Of a DNA stretch of 64,000 bases, positions 25,045 through 36,647 are shown in pieces. Position 1 is the stretch's first letter. Each line of letters starts with the position of its first letter. Made by a program: the position numbers and the translations under genes. Below the pieces are notes generated by a model. That model was not told the origin of the DNA. It ran no database searches and saw only the letters and a program-made list of their open reading frames with translations. The DNA is from Daucus carota subsp. sativus. Its lineage: Eukaryota; Streptophyta; Magnoliopsida; Apiales; Apiaceae. The stretch is from the NCBI RefSeq assembly GCF_001625215.2, contig NC_030387.2, positions 32,821,606 to 32,885,605 on the forward strand. The letters run 5' to 3'.

Positions 25045-25794
25045 TCAATTCCAGTCGAGCATGTCAAATAGCCAAAGAACCTCATCCTCTGAGTTCGCAG
25101 CGTCGCAAAAATCTATTTCAACCCCAAACACATCTATCACCTCTTCACTACCTTTGTCCATGAATAGTAAAGACATCCATGCCCTGATACCCGACACAAA
25201 AGGATAAGATGAAGAAAACTCGAGATAGTCAAATGCTAGAGCTCTATATGAAGTTCGATCTATATAATCGAATACTGATTTATTTATTATGCAAGCAACT
25301 TTGTTTGAATCCTTGCGACCAACAAGCATGGACACGCTAATGGTTTGGCATAGAGGAACACTGAATCTAGGATCCACAGAAAATGTCATCTTGTACTCTG
25401 GGCCCTCCAGGTGAAATCTAAGTACATCACATATCCCTGGTGGTGGATTCCATACCCCTTTCTGGAGGACAGGTCCTGCAATCACCTCTGAAAATATTAA
25501 GCTATCTTCAGACCAGATGTCAATATAGAATTCCAAGTCACTGAAGGACAGTCTAGGGGGGAGTAACTTTTTTTGGTGTTGACGCTTATAAAACGTTTTA
25601 AACAGCTTGTAGTAAGTTTCAGTAGGAGCCGATGGCCGCTTGCAGATTGAAGGCCATCTCTTAAAACACAGGCACTTCCAGAAGTAATCATCTTGGGCAA
25701 TGTCTCGCCACTGTTTGCTTACCAACATACAAGAAGCAAGGTCAGTGCCATCCAGAAGTGGGAAGACATCCTTTAGAACTTCATTGAATGACAT
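25045..25794 (-). CDS. F-box protein (At5g39250-like)
   Basis: A single coding exon of 249 aa. An F-box lies at residues about 3-45 (EVLKDVFPLLDGTDLASC, then VSKQWRDIAQDDYFWKCLC), the segment that binds SKP1 in SCF ubiquitin ligases. The remainder has no Kelch or leucine-rich repeats. It matches my recollection of the small plant family of F-box protein At5g39250, including DRTSYRALAFDYLEFS and the C-terminal EVLWLFDMLDW. Probable role: substrate receptor of an SCF E3 ligase; the target is unknown. The start is the first ATG after an inferred 5' UTR intron. The length is as expected and no damage is seen. Confidence 0.88.
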   Translation of the reverse strand: MSFNEVLKDVFPLLDGTDLASCMLVSKQWRDIAQDDYFWKCLCFKRWPSICKRPSAPTETYYKLFKTFYKRQHQKKLLPPRLSFSDLEFYIDIWSEDSLIFSEVIAGPVLQKGVWNPPPGICDVLRFHLEGPEYKMTFSVDPRFSVPLCQTISVSMLVGRKDSNKVACIINKSVFDYIDRTSYRALAFDYLEFSSSYPFVSGIRAWMSLLFMDKGSEEVIDVFGVEIDFCDAANSEDEVLWLFDMLDWN

Positions 25795-25850
25795 TTTTTG
25801 CAGTGATTTTATGCATTACAGGGCCTTAAGAGGCTGAATCAATTGGAGGC

Positions 25851-27012
25851 CTGGAATAATAAATAAGCTAATATAATTCAGATTCGAAACCTTTCTAAAT
25901 AGTTTCATATAATCACCTCTCATAGATATAACAGAACTATTACTATTAGTCCGTAAAAACATAACAAACTATGAATCATCTAACTCTGTGAGAAACAAAC
26001 AAGCGCCAAGTAAAAGTTTTTGACCAAAATAAGCAATAAACGTGTGGTGGCTTAATACTTACCATCTCTCATCTTTTTTATATGGCAATCTTATGTGACT
26101 GTTCCATTACTGCATTTACATTGTCAAAGACGGGAGGATTTAATAAAACAATCTCTCTATTTAAGATAACAAAAAGCAACTTAGATCATAAATTAGGAAG
26201 CATAGGATGTTTCACTAAAAAGGATGTAAAATGACAGAATATTTTTAATTTAAAAAACATCAAAAAAGTAAAAATAAGACCGATCTAGAACCTATGTGTA
26301 ACATGATGATATCACCACAGGTAAAACTTACCTAATAATTATTTTCTAAATATATGCAAAATGACCTTTTTAATACATTTACATACATATCACTACTTGC
26401 AAACTGTCGGTAACTAAAATTAACAAAGCGACAAGCTCATGAAGAAAAAGCATCAAAATTCAGAAATGTAATAGATTAATCTGATCACAGCAATGACGTA
26501 TTCTATAGTAATGAATGGCACAGAATCACAAAAGCTCGGAAATGTATTAAAACATAACGACATTACAAGAAACGTAATACAAGAAAAACAATATCCTATA
26601 ACGACATAACAATACAAAAACAAAAAATGCATACGCGAATCGCGATACAAGAACAAAACAAAAGAAACATAGACACAAGCATTTAAATCACAACGGAAGG
26701 TGCAAGAAATCGATAATTTGACAGGTCCAATTATCTCCATACAATAATTAAATGATAAATTAAGGTCACACAACACCAAAACATTACATACATGAAAATC
26801 AGAGGCATCTGTATATATCGTGTATACATAATTAAGTTAAGGAAGGATAACAATTCATTACAATTAATCGAAGTGAAACCCTAGCAAACAGTCAGGCATA
26901 CCATTTTGGATGTAATTAATTAAAAGATAATCGATCCGAGGAAAACTGTGATGTAAAGAGATGTAGAGATAGAAAAGAATAATTATTAATGATAAATTGG
27001 AATCGAAATTAC
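25851..27012 (-). other. 5' UTR intron of the F-box gene
   Basis: Inferred intron with donor TCAAG|GTAATTTC (exon ends 27013) and acceptor ATTCCAG|GCCTCC (exon resumes 25850), 56 nt before the ATG. A pyrimidine-rich leader runs from about 27100 to 27013. Long leader introns often raise expression of plant genes. Not proven without cDNA. Confidence 0.6.
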
Positions 27013-27127
27013 CTTGAAAGTCGGAATTTCAGAAATGAGAAGAAGGGGAGTCAAGGTCCGAGCGATGAGCGAGCGATAGAAGAGGAAGAGGAGGAGAAAA
27101 GAAAAGTACCCGCTGTCGTATGAGGTG

Positions 27128-27142
27128 TTATAATATAAAAAT
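27128..27142 (-). promoter_or_regulatory. TATA-like element of the F-box gene
   Basis: On the minus strand, TTTTTATATTATAA lies about 30 bp before the CT-rich leader (TTTTCTTTTCTCCTCC) that precedes the inferred 5' UTR intron. Confidence 0.4.
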
Positions 27143-27609
27143 AAAAATAAATTAGCAAAGAGCCTTTTAATTTGTTTTTTAGTTTTTTTTTGTTTTTACA
27201 CGTCAAACCTAGAAACTAATTTTAATTTAATATATAATCCATCTTACTGGAAACTACTGTCAATTCCAACCCCTTTTTTTTTTATCAATTCCAATCATTT
27301 AAATTCAAATCAACAACATATATGAACTAAAAAAATAGTTCAATATAATTTAATTCTTATCTTAGAAAAGTGACTTGTTGGGTGATTATTTTATGATGAG
27401 ATTATAATTGAAAGTATATTTTGTAAAAAAAAAATGTATACACTCAACTAATTTATGCATTTTTTGGGTAATTGAAGTTCTAATTTTTAATTAAGTTTAG
27501 TTGTTGCAGTATTCCGTATCAATCTAGATGCACAACACTCCGTCTCTTTAAACTCAATAGGATCAATTAGTTTTTGAAAGATTTGAGTGTTGTATACCAT
27601 TAATTTTTT

Positions 27610-27766
27610 ATTTTTTTTTAACGTAGGAACCCGCAGCCGCTACCCTTCGGGTGCGAGCTCACGCAATAAGCATAATCACCAATTCTGCTCCCTTCGGGAG
27701 TCGAACCTGTGACCAAGAGGATACTTGTCCCCTTTTTAACCAGCTGAACCAACCCTTGCGGGCACA
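27610..27766 (-). mobile_element. tRNA-derived SINE
   Basis: On the minus strand it has a polymerase III box A, TGGTTCAGCTGG (27751-27740), and a box B, GGTTCGACTCC (27707-27697), spaced as in a tRNA. A non-tRNA body follows and ends in an A-rich tail (plus-strand T run at 27601-27620). The tRNA fold is not kept, so this is a retroposon. Flanking CATTAATT and CATTATTT may be a decayed target duplication. Confidence 0.75.
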
Positions 27767-27894
27767 TTATTTGTATTTTCTATTTTAGAAAACAACATTT
27801 TTCATGTTTTTTGGGTTATAATTTTATTGAAACTGTTTTTTTTTGTCATAATTGAAACTGTTTTTTAAAAAGAGATATATATCACATCTATTTG

Positions 27895-28028
27895 CTTTAG
27901 GTCATTCACCTCGGCAGTTAAGCTCTCTTTTTCAGCATCACTCTGTTGCTTGACCACTTCCAGCTCGCGACGAACAGTGGCCAGTTCCTCGACCTTTCCA
28001 GCCCCATCGCCAAGAAGTCCCTTTTCGA
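27895..28028 (-). pseudogene. coiled-coil fragment of a retroelement protein
   Basis: About 45 codons open on the minus strand, with heptad-like charged sequence (KVEELATVRRELEVVKQQ). It is GC-richer than its surroundings. The style matches the coiled coil at the end of the antisense protein in the Gypsy element at 54798-57369. Probably a remnant of a Tat-type element; no borders found. Confidence 0.4.
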
Positions 28029-28239
28029 TTCTTAGAATTCAATGATTAGCTTTCAATATATTCACTAACACTCGTGCTAGATAGTTTGTCTTTATAGTTC
28101 ATTGATAAATGCTCAGCTCCGTGAACTCTCTCTCTCAAAATTACGCAATCTCGGTTTCGTATTGAATTCCGATTGCTAAGATGCGGTTGAGTGAAGATTC
28201 TGATTACACAATTAATTCAATGCTTTTCAGGTAAAAAAT

Positions 28240-29216
28240 GTGTGTAAAGAAGAAATTACAGAAGTATTGAACCACATTCTTGTAATTTCTGGTTATCAGA
28301 ATGAGGTATGTATCGACGATCAAAAGCGATTACTTGTGTTGGAGAGAGAAACACAATATGCTGATGCTCGTGCTAAAATAATTCCTGTTGAAAATTCTGA
28401 AATCACTCATCATGTAGAAAGAGTTCCAAGAAGTTTGAGTCCTACTTCCTTGCAACCAATGGTTACTTCTAGTGAAGTACCTTTTTAGAAGTTTGAGTCA
28501 TGCTTCGTCGCAATCAGTGGTTCCTTTTAGTGAAGTACCTTCTAGAAATTTGAGTCCTCCTTCCTCGCAACTAGTGGTTCCTTCTAATGAAGTACCTCCT
28601 AGAAGATTGAATCTTGGTCCTTCTTCTCAAGAAGTTGTTTCTGTTAGACTTCAACTTGATCTTGGTGAAACTCCACTGGTTGCTCAAGAAGAAGATCAGA
28701 CCTCGCAACAAGTGGTTCCTTCTAGTGAAATACCTTTTAAAAATTTAGTATCTACTTTCTCGCAACCAGTGGTTCCTTCTAGTGAAGTATCTCCTAGAAG
28801 ATTGAATCTTGGTCTTTCTTCTCAAGAAGTTGTTTCTGTTAGCCGAATTCGTGACAGACTTCGACTTGATCTGGGTGAAACTCCACTGGGTGCTCAAGAG
28901 GAAGATCAGACCAATACTATGGTTCCTCCTAAGACAGCTGATGCTTAAGGGTTTGAAGTACTTCATCGGAGTATTCGTCTAAAGGATACCTCGTCGGAGT
29001 ATTCGTCTAAGGGATCGGAGTATTCGTCTAAAGGATCGACCTCCAACTCCATCACCCCCTCCGGCTGACAGCATTAGAAATAAAATTCGCAAGAGGAAAC
29101 AAGTGAAACGTACACCAAGCACAAATACAAATAAAAGAGAGAAACGGAGCGCACCGCCGCACAGGAAAATTGATGAGTCGTTATATTTCAGAAGTCCCAT
29201 TTCACCATTCCCGTGA
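28240..29216 (+). pseudogene. broken gene for a repetitive Pro/Ser-rich protein
   Basis: Not recognised. Three open segments in three frames read as one protein. Segment 1 (28240-28488) leads into a repeat region. An extra T in a T-run near 28483 shifts to segment 2 (28472-28948), which holds a long unit repeated twice (around 28560-28710 and 28760-28915: VVPS.EVPPRRLNLG, SQEVVS, LDLGETPL.AQEEDQT). A TAA at 28946 follows, and then three copies of CGGAGTATTCGTCTAA(A/G)GGAT (28967, 28995, 29016) shift the frame again. Segment 3 runs to TGA 29214-29216, is basic (IRNKIRKRKQVKR) and could be a nuclear signal. A functional spliced gene is not excluded. Confidence 0.45.
28967..29036 (+). repeat. 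short direct repeats, three copies
   Basis: CGGAGTATTCGTCTAA(A/G)GGAT begins at 28967, 28995 and 29016 (spacing 28 and 21 bp). The expansion breaks the reading frame of the surrounding pseudogene. Confidence 0.85.
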
Positions 29217-29445
29217 CATTGAAAATTTTAAGTAGGTTTTTATCAACTTTAATTTCGAAAAACATTTTTTTTCTTATACAACGGTAACCGAAACTTTGAC
29301 CCTTTCTAATTTTTTATTAATCAATTTTACTTTTTTTCTATCTTCACAAAGGTAGATTATAATTACATAACTAAAATGATCCCAAAGTAATTATCTCCAT
29401 CTTGTACACCATGTCTAGGGTCTGTAGAATCCAAAATTCTAAATA

Positions 29446-31485
29446 CTAGTTGATAACCCGTGCCAAGCACGGGTTTAAATAAAATTTTAAAATTTGTTAT
29501 TTATTGGAAGAATAATGTTTGTTTTAGTTACATTATCATATTTTTATTATACCTATTTAAATTATTGTTTTTAAATGATATTTAAATTATTGTTATTTAA
29601 TATAAGACTTTCTATATATTAAAATCTGATCATACTTATAATTTATTTCATAACAATATGGGTCCATGTTCTATGGAGTCCACAAAATAAGACTATTGGC
29701 GTCCAAAATTATTTAAAAATAATCTATTCGTTTCAATTTTAATTTTTTTAATCTACAATATTTGTAAACATCTGATAATGTGCAGGTTATGTTCTACAAT
29801 ATAATCGTAGCAATCAAAAGATAAAACAATTATATTATAAATCACTAAACACTATATATGTTCTAAAATATAACTCATAAGTAGAATAATGATCTTAATG
29901 ATTGTAAATGTTGAAAGATGTTAATGATTAATTGATAATTATATATTTTAAACTACTTAAAGATGGTAAATTACATATAAAATTTGAATAATTAAAGATA
30001 TTACTTATGATTAAACTAAAAGATTATATAACTGGTACTTACTGCGTCTTAAATGCGTACTTTATGGAACTTAACTCTAACAGTATGTTTTATTTTAGTA
30101 AAATTACTATGTTGTTTGATGATTTTTAAATTGTGAAAATAATATTCAAGATCAACACATATAAGTTCGTTTATAGCGTCTTTAATCATGAACAAAAATT
30201 CAAAATTTTAAGTCACAATTATTTTATTCATTTAATAGGCAAACATTATATATAATTCTAGTTGGAGTTTTTGTAGATCTAACAGTTGTTGTAGTTGTTT
30301 GATAAACTAATATTGTAGTTTGACAAAATTAACTAACTTTTTAAATGTAATTTGATATCAAATATTTTGACGTATGTCTAGAGTTTTGGTTCTTTTATTA
30401 TATGTTGCGATATGGATAATGACTTCATTTTTTTTGAGTTTCTATTTGTCAAGTGTAACACTGTCTTATTCGTCTTTATCGTAATTTTCTGAAAAACACT
30501 AAATGATAATAATAATTATTATTATTAAAAAATATATGATCAAGTTTTTTGGTACTTTGGTATCAATATTGAATCTTGTTTATTTTAATTCTGAAATATG
30601 ATAGAAGTTTTATAAATTTATTTCGTAAATTAAATTGTATGAGTTTTAAAAATTAAAACGAATAATTTCGTTGACATTATTATTCTACTGATAGGATATT
30701 ATATTAATATCAATATGAACTCTTTATTTATTTGAACTCTGAAGCATGATAAAAGATTTATAGAGTTGTTCTGTATATTAAATTATTTGAGTTTTAAAAA
30801 ATTAAAACAAATAATTTTGTTGGTAATATATTTTTATTAGTGATATAATTGTTATAATACAAAATCTTGTCAAATATAGAAATTTTTTGATAATAGTAAT
30901 AATTGTTAAATAAAAAATAAAATGATGATAGTCAAATTTTGATATGAATTTTGTAGAACTGTTTCATAAGTTAAATTGTTAGCGATTTAACTGTGCGGAT
31001 AGGATAAATGTTATATTACAAAATCCTAAACACCATGGAAGTCTTTTTATAGTAGGATAATAATCTTAACCAATATTGAAATTTTTAATAATAAAATCCG
31101 AATCAATATAGAATTCTTTTCATAATTGTATAATAATAATTATAAAATCTTAAAAATTTATAATAATAAGTATAAAATCCTAACAATATGAAAATCTTTT
31201 CATAATTCTATAATGGTTATTGTTATCAAATAAAAAATTTATATAACATTGTCCTAATCAATATTGAAGTTTTTAATAATAAAATTCTAATTAATACAGA
31301 AGTCTTTCATTGTTATAATGAATATTAAGATCTTTAATAATAAAATTTTATTTAATATAGAAGTATTTTGATAATAATATAATAATGATTATAATATCCT
31401 AATCAATATGAAAGTGACCAAATTTTGGTATTTGGTACCGATGTTCCACCGAAACGTGGTTTCGCTTATTAATAAAGGGTATCGA
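29446..31485 (-). mobile_element. Helitron 1 (non-autonomous, about 2.0 kb)
   Basis: On the minus strand the element starts TCGATACCC.TTATTAATAAGCG at 31485 and ends CTAG at 29449-29446. The 3' hairpin is CCCGTGC-TTG-GCACGGG (29473-29457), about 8 nt before the end. The preceding host base is A and the following one T, as expected for Helitron insertion between A and T without duplication. The interior is AT-rich with no Rep/helicase frame. Its 5' 0.9 kb is repeated at 34683-35600. Confidence 0.65.
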
Positions 31486-32138
31486 TTGATGTCCTTTTCT
31501 AGTAGTTGAAGTGGTTAGAACTTGAAAGGGTGACAAGTGACAACTTCAATGATTAGCAAAAAGTAAAACGTGAGCGAAAACATGTACGCAAGAGTGAATA
31601 GAACTTGGCCACGAGCTTTAGATCACTTGCAATACATATGTGTGGTCCGTGAGCCTTGCAGCTTATAAGCCGCCTGATCACTAGAGGGCTAATTAAAGAC
31701 TTTGGCAGCACTTGTTAATCCTGCTGATCAAGACCGCTGGATCTTGGAATCCGATTCACATTTACTTGCGTACATGTTGATGTTTTCAACACAAGTCCGT
31801 AAAGATATCTATTCCATTGCTTCCTGTCAAAACAGTAGTCACATTTTTATTTCGACTCCGAAGATGACATCAAGATTTGTTTTTTTTTATATAAGAGATT
31901 CGAACCGGGACGGAATCAGAAGAACATGGAATTGAGTTTCTGGCTACTTTAAACCTTGTGTGGCTTCTAGAAAGTTGGTACAACACACGGAATAAGGATT
32001 AATCGGAGATTATTTGGATTGATCGAAGATTAATCGGATGAACATTTAATTGATGAAGCCACGAAACAAGGATTAGTTTGGGATTAATTAGATTGATCGA
32101 AGATTAATCGGATGATTAATTAATAATCAGAGATTTAC
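31486..32138. other. spacer with GATTAATC-rich repeat
   Basis: No convincing gene. The part at about 31990-32130 is another copy of the GATTAATC-rich repeat, interrupted by the MITE that follows. Confidence 0.45.
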
Positions 32139-32589
32139 GGGGTGTATTCGATTGAGATTTTAATAGATTGTTTTTAGTCCGTGGATTTTAATGGATTGTA
32201 TGAGATTTTGATTTTGTGCGGATTCTTGATAAAATGTCGTGGAATTGATAGGATTTAGGTATAATGCTTCAAAATCCCATTGATTTTGGTGTGACTTCAA
32301 AAAACTTAAAATACACTGAAAAATGCCACAAAATCCATCATTTTATGAAATGAAAAAAAATCCATCACCATTTGAATACCATCATGGATTTTAAACAATC
32401 CCGATTGAATACCATCGGATTTTAAAACATAATTTAAAATCCCAATTGAATACCACTAGATTTTGTATCATAATTTAAAATCCTAATTGAATACCTCAAG
32501 ATTTTAATGGATTTTAAACAATCTGAATCGAATACCCTCGGATTTCATAAATACAAAAAAATCTTTAAAATCCCAATCCAATACACCCC
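32139..32589. mobile_element. MITE family B, copy 2 (complete)
   Basis: 451 bp with a terminal inverted repeat of about 25 bp: GGGGTGTATTCGATTGAG at the left and, as reverse complement, GGGGTGTATTGGATTGGG at the right. It sits inside a GATTAATC-rich repeat. TTTA flanks both sides approximately, so a TTA-type duplication is possible. The right end is 192 bp upstream of the UGT-A TATA box. Confidence 0.75.
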
Positions 32590-32780
32590 TTTTAATCAAT
32601 TTTTGATGATTTATGGAAATAAGATTAATCAGTGATCAATCACTGTTAATCCCCTGACATTTAGAATAATGGCGAGCAGTAAAAAAGAAAAGATATGAGA
32701 CACATGGACAACTACTAGCTAGGATGAGTAGGTCCGCACAGTGAATGAGGAGAGGTGGGAACTGACTTCTAGTTCTCTCC

Positions 32781-32788
32781 TATAAAAC
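32781..32788 (+). promoter_or_regulatory. TATA box of UGT-A
   Basis: TATAAAAC 78 bp upstream of the UGT-A ATG, with no upstream ATG in the presumed leader. Confidence 0.65.
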
Positions 32789-32865
32789 TAGAGTCCTTTG
32801 ATGATCCTCCACAGATTCAAGATCAGGAGTGTTGGATAATTCTACTGCAAAAAGTGAGTTGAGAG

Positions 32866-34323
32866 ATGAGTACCTCACATATATTAGCTATACCTTATCC
32901 AGCACAAGGTCATGTAATGCCCATGATGGAGCTTGCACAAAAAATTGCAAAACAAGGCCTCAAAGTTACATTTGTGAATACTGACTTCGTTCACAACCAG
33001 GTTACGAATGCCTTGTCAAAGAATGATGATTTTGGAGACGGGATACATCTGGTTACAATCCCTGATGGATTGGAATCATGGGAGGACAGGAAAGACCTTG
33101 CAAAGTTAACGACAGCAATGCACAGAGTCATGCCAGGAAAGCTGAAGGAGTTGATTATGAATATTAATGGAGCAGAGGATGATGACAAAATTACGTGTGT
33201 TATTGCTGATGTGACCGTTGGATGGGCACTCGAAATTGCAGATAAGCTCAACATAATGCCAGTAGCCTTCTGGCCTGCAGCGGCTGCACAGTTGGCCGTG
33301 CTTTTTAGTCTTCCGAAGTTGATTGAAAAAGGAATCGTGCAAAATGATGGTGAGTCCTGGTGTCAGCTGTTTGTCACTTGTTTAGTTGAATTCGCTACGT
33401 ATTATGATTAAACTACGTAAAATCTAACGTATTTGTACATTTCAGGCAACATCACAGAGAAGCAGATCATCCATCTGTCACCAACAATGCCTCCCATGAG
33501 CACTGAAACATTTACATGGGCCTGTTTCAGCGACTTGGCAACAGGGAAAATTTGCTTTGAGATTTGGCTTACTGGCAACAGATATATGAATCTCGCAAAA
33601 TGGATATTGTGCAATTCTGCCTATGAGCTGGAATCAGCAGCATTTACATCATTTCCGGAGATGTTGCCAATAGGTCCACTTTCAGCAAGCAACAAGCTTG
33701 GAGACAAGCAAGGCAGCTTTTGGACAGAAGACTCAGCCTGTCTGTCGTGGCTTGATCAACAGCCTGCATCCTCGGTCATCTACATTGCGCATGGGAGCTT
33801 CACTATTTTTGATCAAATACAATTCCAGGAATTGGCTCTAGGCCTCGAGCTAACTAACAGGCCATTCTTGTGGGTTGTGCGTCCGGATATGACTGATGAA
33901 ACCTTAGACATTTACCCAAAAGGATTTAAAGAACGAATAGGCAGCCGTGGGAAATTTGTGAGCTGGGCACCTCAAGTGAAAGTTCTTCGGCATCCTTCAG
34001 TTGCTTGCTTCTTAAGTCATTGCGGATGGAATTCTACCATTGAAGGTGTAAGTAATGGAATGCCTTTCTTGTGCTGGCCTTACTTCGCAGATCAGCTCTT
34101 CAATCAGACATATATATGTGATGTTTTGAAGGTCGGGTTGAGATGTGACAAAAATGAAAATGGGATCATCACTAAATGTGAAATTAAGAACAAGCTAGAG
34201 CGACTACTCGGTGACAACAACTTTAAAGCAACAGCCATGAATCTGAAAGAAAAAGTTGTGAATAGTGTTTCAAGGGATGGCTGCTCTACCAAGAATTTGA
34301 TTAATTTTATCAAATCATTGTAA
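32866..34323 (+). CDS. UDP-glycosyltransferase, UGT83A-like (UGT-A)
   Basis: A family 1 glycosyltransferase that moves a sugar from a UDP-sugar to a small acceptor in the cytosol. Two exons, 32866-33349 and 33446-34323, encode 453 aa. The phase-1 intron (DG|GTGAGT..TTTCAG|GC) sits at the place of the plant UGT intron also used by UGT-C. The catalytic His is His16 (PAQGHVMP). The PSPG box at about 335-378 runs from WAPQ through HCGWNS to the final DQ, with the expected glutamate. The C-terminal Gln favours UDP-glucose. The acceptor is unknown. The protein is full length with no defect. It is nearly identical to the UGT-B fragment and close to UGT-C, so it belongs to a young local family. Confidence 0.93.
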
Positions 34324-34375
34324 AGAGTTGCCAACAGCCTTGTAATTTCTCTGGAACATTTGAAAAAAGGTCCTT

Positions 34376-34408
34376 TTCCCTGACAAGTGATTGTAACTTG
34401 TCAGGGAA
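34376..34408 (+). other. 13-bp perfect hairpin in the UGT-A 3' UTR
   Basis: Arms TTCCCTGACAAGT (34376-34388) and ACTTGTCAGGGAA (34396-34408) with a 7-nt loop, starting 53 nt after the stop codon. Confidence 0.8.
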
Positions 34409-34682
34409 CAGTTATTTAACAAACTACTTCACAGCTGGATCGACGATCATTAAAATCATTGCTTATGAATTATACTATAATTTATAAAAATAATTATTTT
34501 ACCTATTAATTACCACGATTTTGTTCACGATAGTGTTGTAGAACACAATCTGCAATTTGTCAGATATTTACAAATATTATTGAAAAAAATTAAAATAATT
34601 AGATTATAATTTATCCAATTTGAAACTTCAATACCCCCAATATATTGTGGCCTCCATAATTGTATAATAAAATTAATATTTT

Positions 34683-36126
34683 GTGGTACTTTGGTATCAA
34701 TATTGAATCTTGTTTATTTTAGTTCTGAAATATGATAGAAGTTTTATAAATTTATTTCGTAAATTAAATTGTATGAGTTTTAAAAATTAAAACGAATAAT
34801 TTCGTTGACATTATTATTCTATTGATAGGATATTATATTAATATCAATATGAACTGTTTATTTCTTTGAACTCTGAAGCATGATAAAAGATTTATAGAGT
34901 TGTTCAGTATATTAAATTATTTGAGTTTTTAAAAAATTAAAACAAATAATTTTGTTGGTAATATATTTTTATTAATGAGATAATTGTTATAATACAAAAT
35001 TCTGTCAAAATATAGAAATTTTTTGATAATAGTAATAATTGTTAAATAAAAAATAAAATGATGATAACCAAATTTTGTTATGAATTTTATAGTACTGTTT
35101 CATAAGTTAAATTGTTAGCGATTTAACTGTGCGGATAGGATAAATGTTATATTACAAAATCCTAAATACCATGTAAGTCTTTTTATAGTAGGATAATAAT
35201 CTTAACCAATATTAAAATTTTTAATAATAAAATCCGAATTAATATAGAATTCTTTTCATAATTGTATAATAATAAATATAAAATCTTAAAAATTTATAAT
35301 AATAAGTATAAAATCCTAACAATATGAAAATCTTTTCATAATTCTATAATGGTTATTGTTATTAAATAAAAAATTTATATAACATTGTCCTAATCAATAT
35401 TGAAGTTTTTAATAATAAAATTCTAATCAATACAGAAGTCTTTAATAATATAATAATGACTATAAAATTTTATTTAATATAGAAGTCTTTTGCTAATAAT
35501 ATTTAATGACTATAAAATCCTAATCAATATGAAAGTGACCGAATTTTGGTATTTTGTTACCGATGTTCCACCGAAAGGTGGTTTCGCTTATTAATAGGTA
35601 CTAGCCTTTAACCCGTGCGAAGCACGGGCGGGTATATATTTCGTAATTTATTATTTATAATTTAAATTTTAACATCATTTTATTAGTATTTTAGTATTAA
35701 TGGATTGAATTTTATTTAAATTAAATTATTCAACTGACTATATTTTCTCCCGATTACTTAAAAATGGACAAACCCATGTAATGATTATATTTAAATAGAA
35801 CACGTTAAAGTTAAAAAGAGTTATATGAAGGTTCTTGTTAAAAAAAAGATATTCAAAATTTTATATTTATAATTTTATTTATAACATCATAATAATTTTT
35901 TTAATGAAATATTATATAATAATGTATTGTTATAATTTTTTTAATGAAATATTATATGATAATGTATTGTTTTTTTTTTGAAAGGAATATGATAATGTAT
36001 TATTATGAGTGTTTTTAGTATTTGAAACTGTTTATAATACTAATAGACTCCACATTTGTATACTTGTAGCACGAGTACCAAACCAGAATACAAATTATAC
36101 CCTGACTTATTATAGTATAGGATAGA
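34683..36126 (-). mobile_element. Helitron 2, truncated and interrupted
   Basis: The stretch 34683-35600 repeats the 5' 0.9 kb of Helitron 1. Its first bases, TCTA (36126-36123), are separated from TACCTATTAATAAGCG (from 35600) by Helitron 3. Joining the two sides restores a canonical 5' end, TCTATACCTATTAATAAGCG, preceded by A. The 3' part is missing below 34683. Confidence 0.65.
35601..36122 (-). mobile_element. Helitron 3 (522 bp) nested in Helitron 2
   Basis: On the minus strand it begins TCCTATACTATAATAAG at 36122 and ends CTAG at 35604-35601. The hairpin CCCGTGC-TTC-GCACGGG (35628-35612) stands just before the end. The flanks are A on the 5' side and T on the 3' side, without duplication. 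No coding sequence, so non-autonomous. Confidence 0.75.
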
Positions 36127-36647
36127 TTGATTTGCCCTACAAAATTTTTCTGGTCTTATCGAATCACCCCATCACATAATCGATAATCGTATCATAAAGA
36201 GACTCCTACTTAATGTCCACTTTGACATAATTTTTTAGACAAACCACCACACCTTTTTCCCAGCTCGCCTATCCAAAGGCGGTGAACAACAAATCCGTAG
36301 GTCTTGACATAATAGTAGAAAGTCAACAACAATACTTTTTATAAAAAAACATTAACAATGATAATATGTGGAGTACTTTTCACTTTGTAACCCATATTTT
36401 TGCTCCAAAAACAGAGTAACATATTTAGATCACAAACAAAACAGAATGCATTTTATAATGTTGTTTCAATTGGTAACTTTTGGTCAAAAACCTGTAACTT
36501 AGCAAAAGGTAGAATAGAAACATTGTAACTGAATCTATATTTCAACTCGCACATGTTATAAATCCATATACACAGTATATATGAGTTTTAATTTGTGTAA
36601 ATTTTGATAACATTTTTATTCTGAGATGGTGGAAGAATGTACGTGAA
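36127..36647. other. spacer, nothing recognised
   Basis: AT-rich sequence between Helitron 2 and the Copia target site. No reading frame or repeat could be supported. Confidence 0.4.

Noticed and set aside
26453..26779. 108-aa minus-strand open frame
   Set aside because: It lies inside the inferred 5' UTR intron of the F-box gene and has no domain.
27697..27766. tRNA gene on the minus strand
   Set aside because: Boxes A and B are present but the acceptor stem and cloverleaf are not, and an A-rich tail follows: a SINE.
31702..31935. 77-aa open frame upstream of UGT-A
   Set aside because: No motif and no similarity that I recognise; likely chance.
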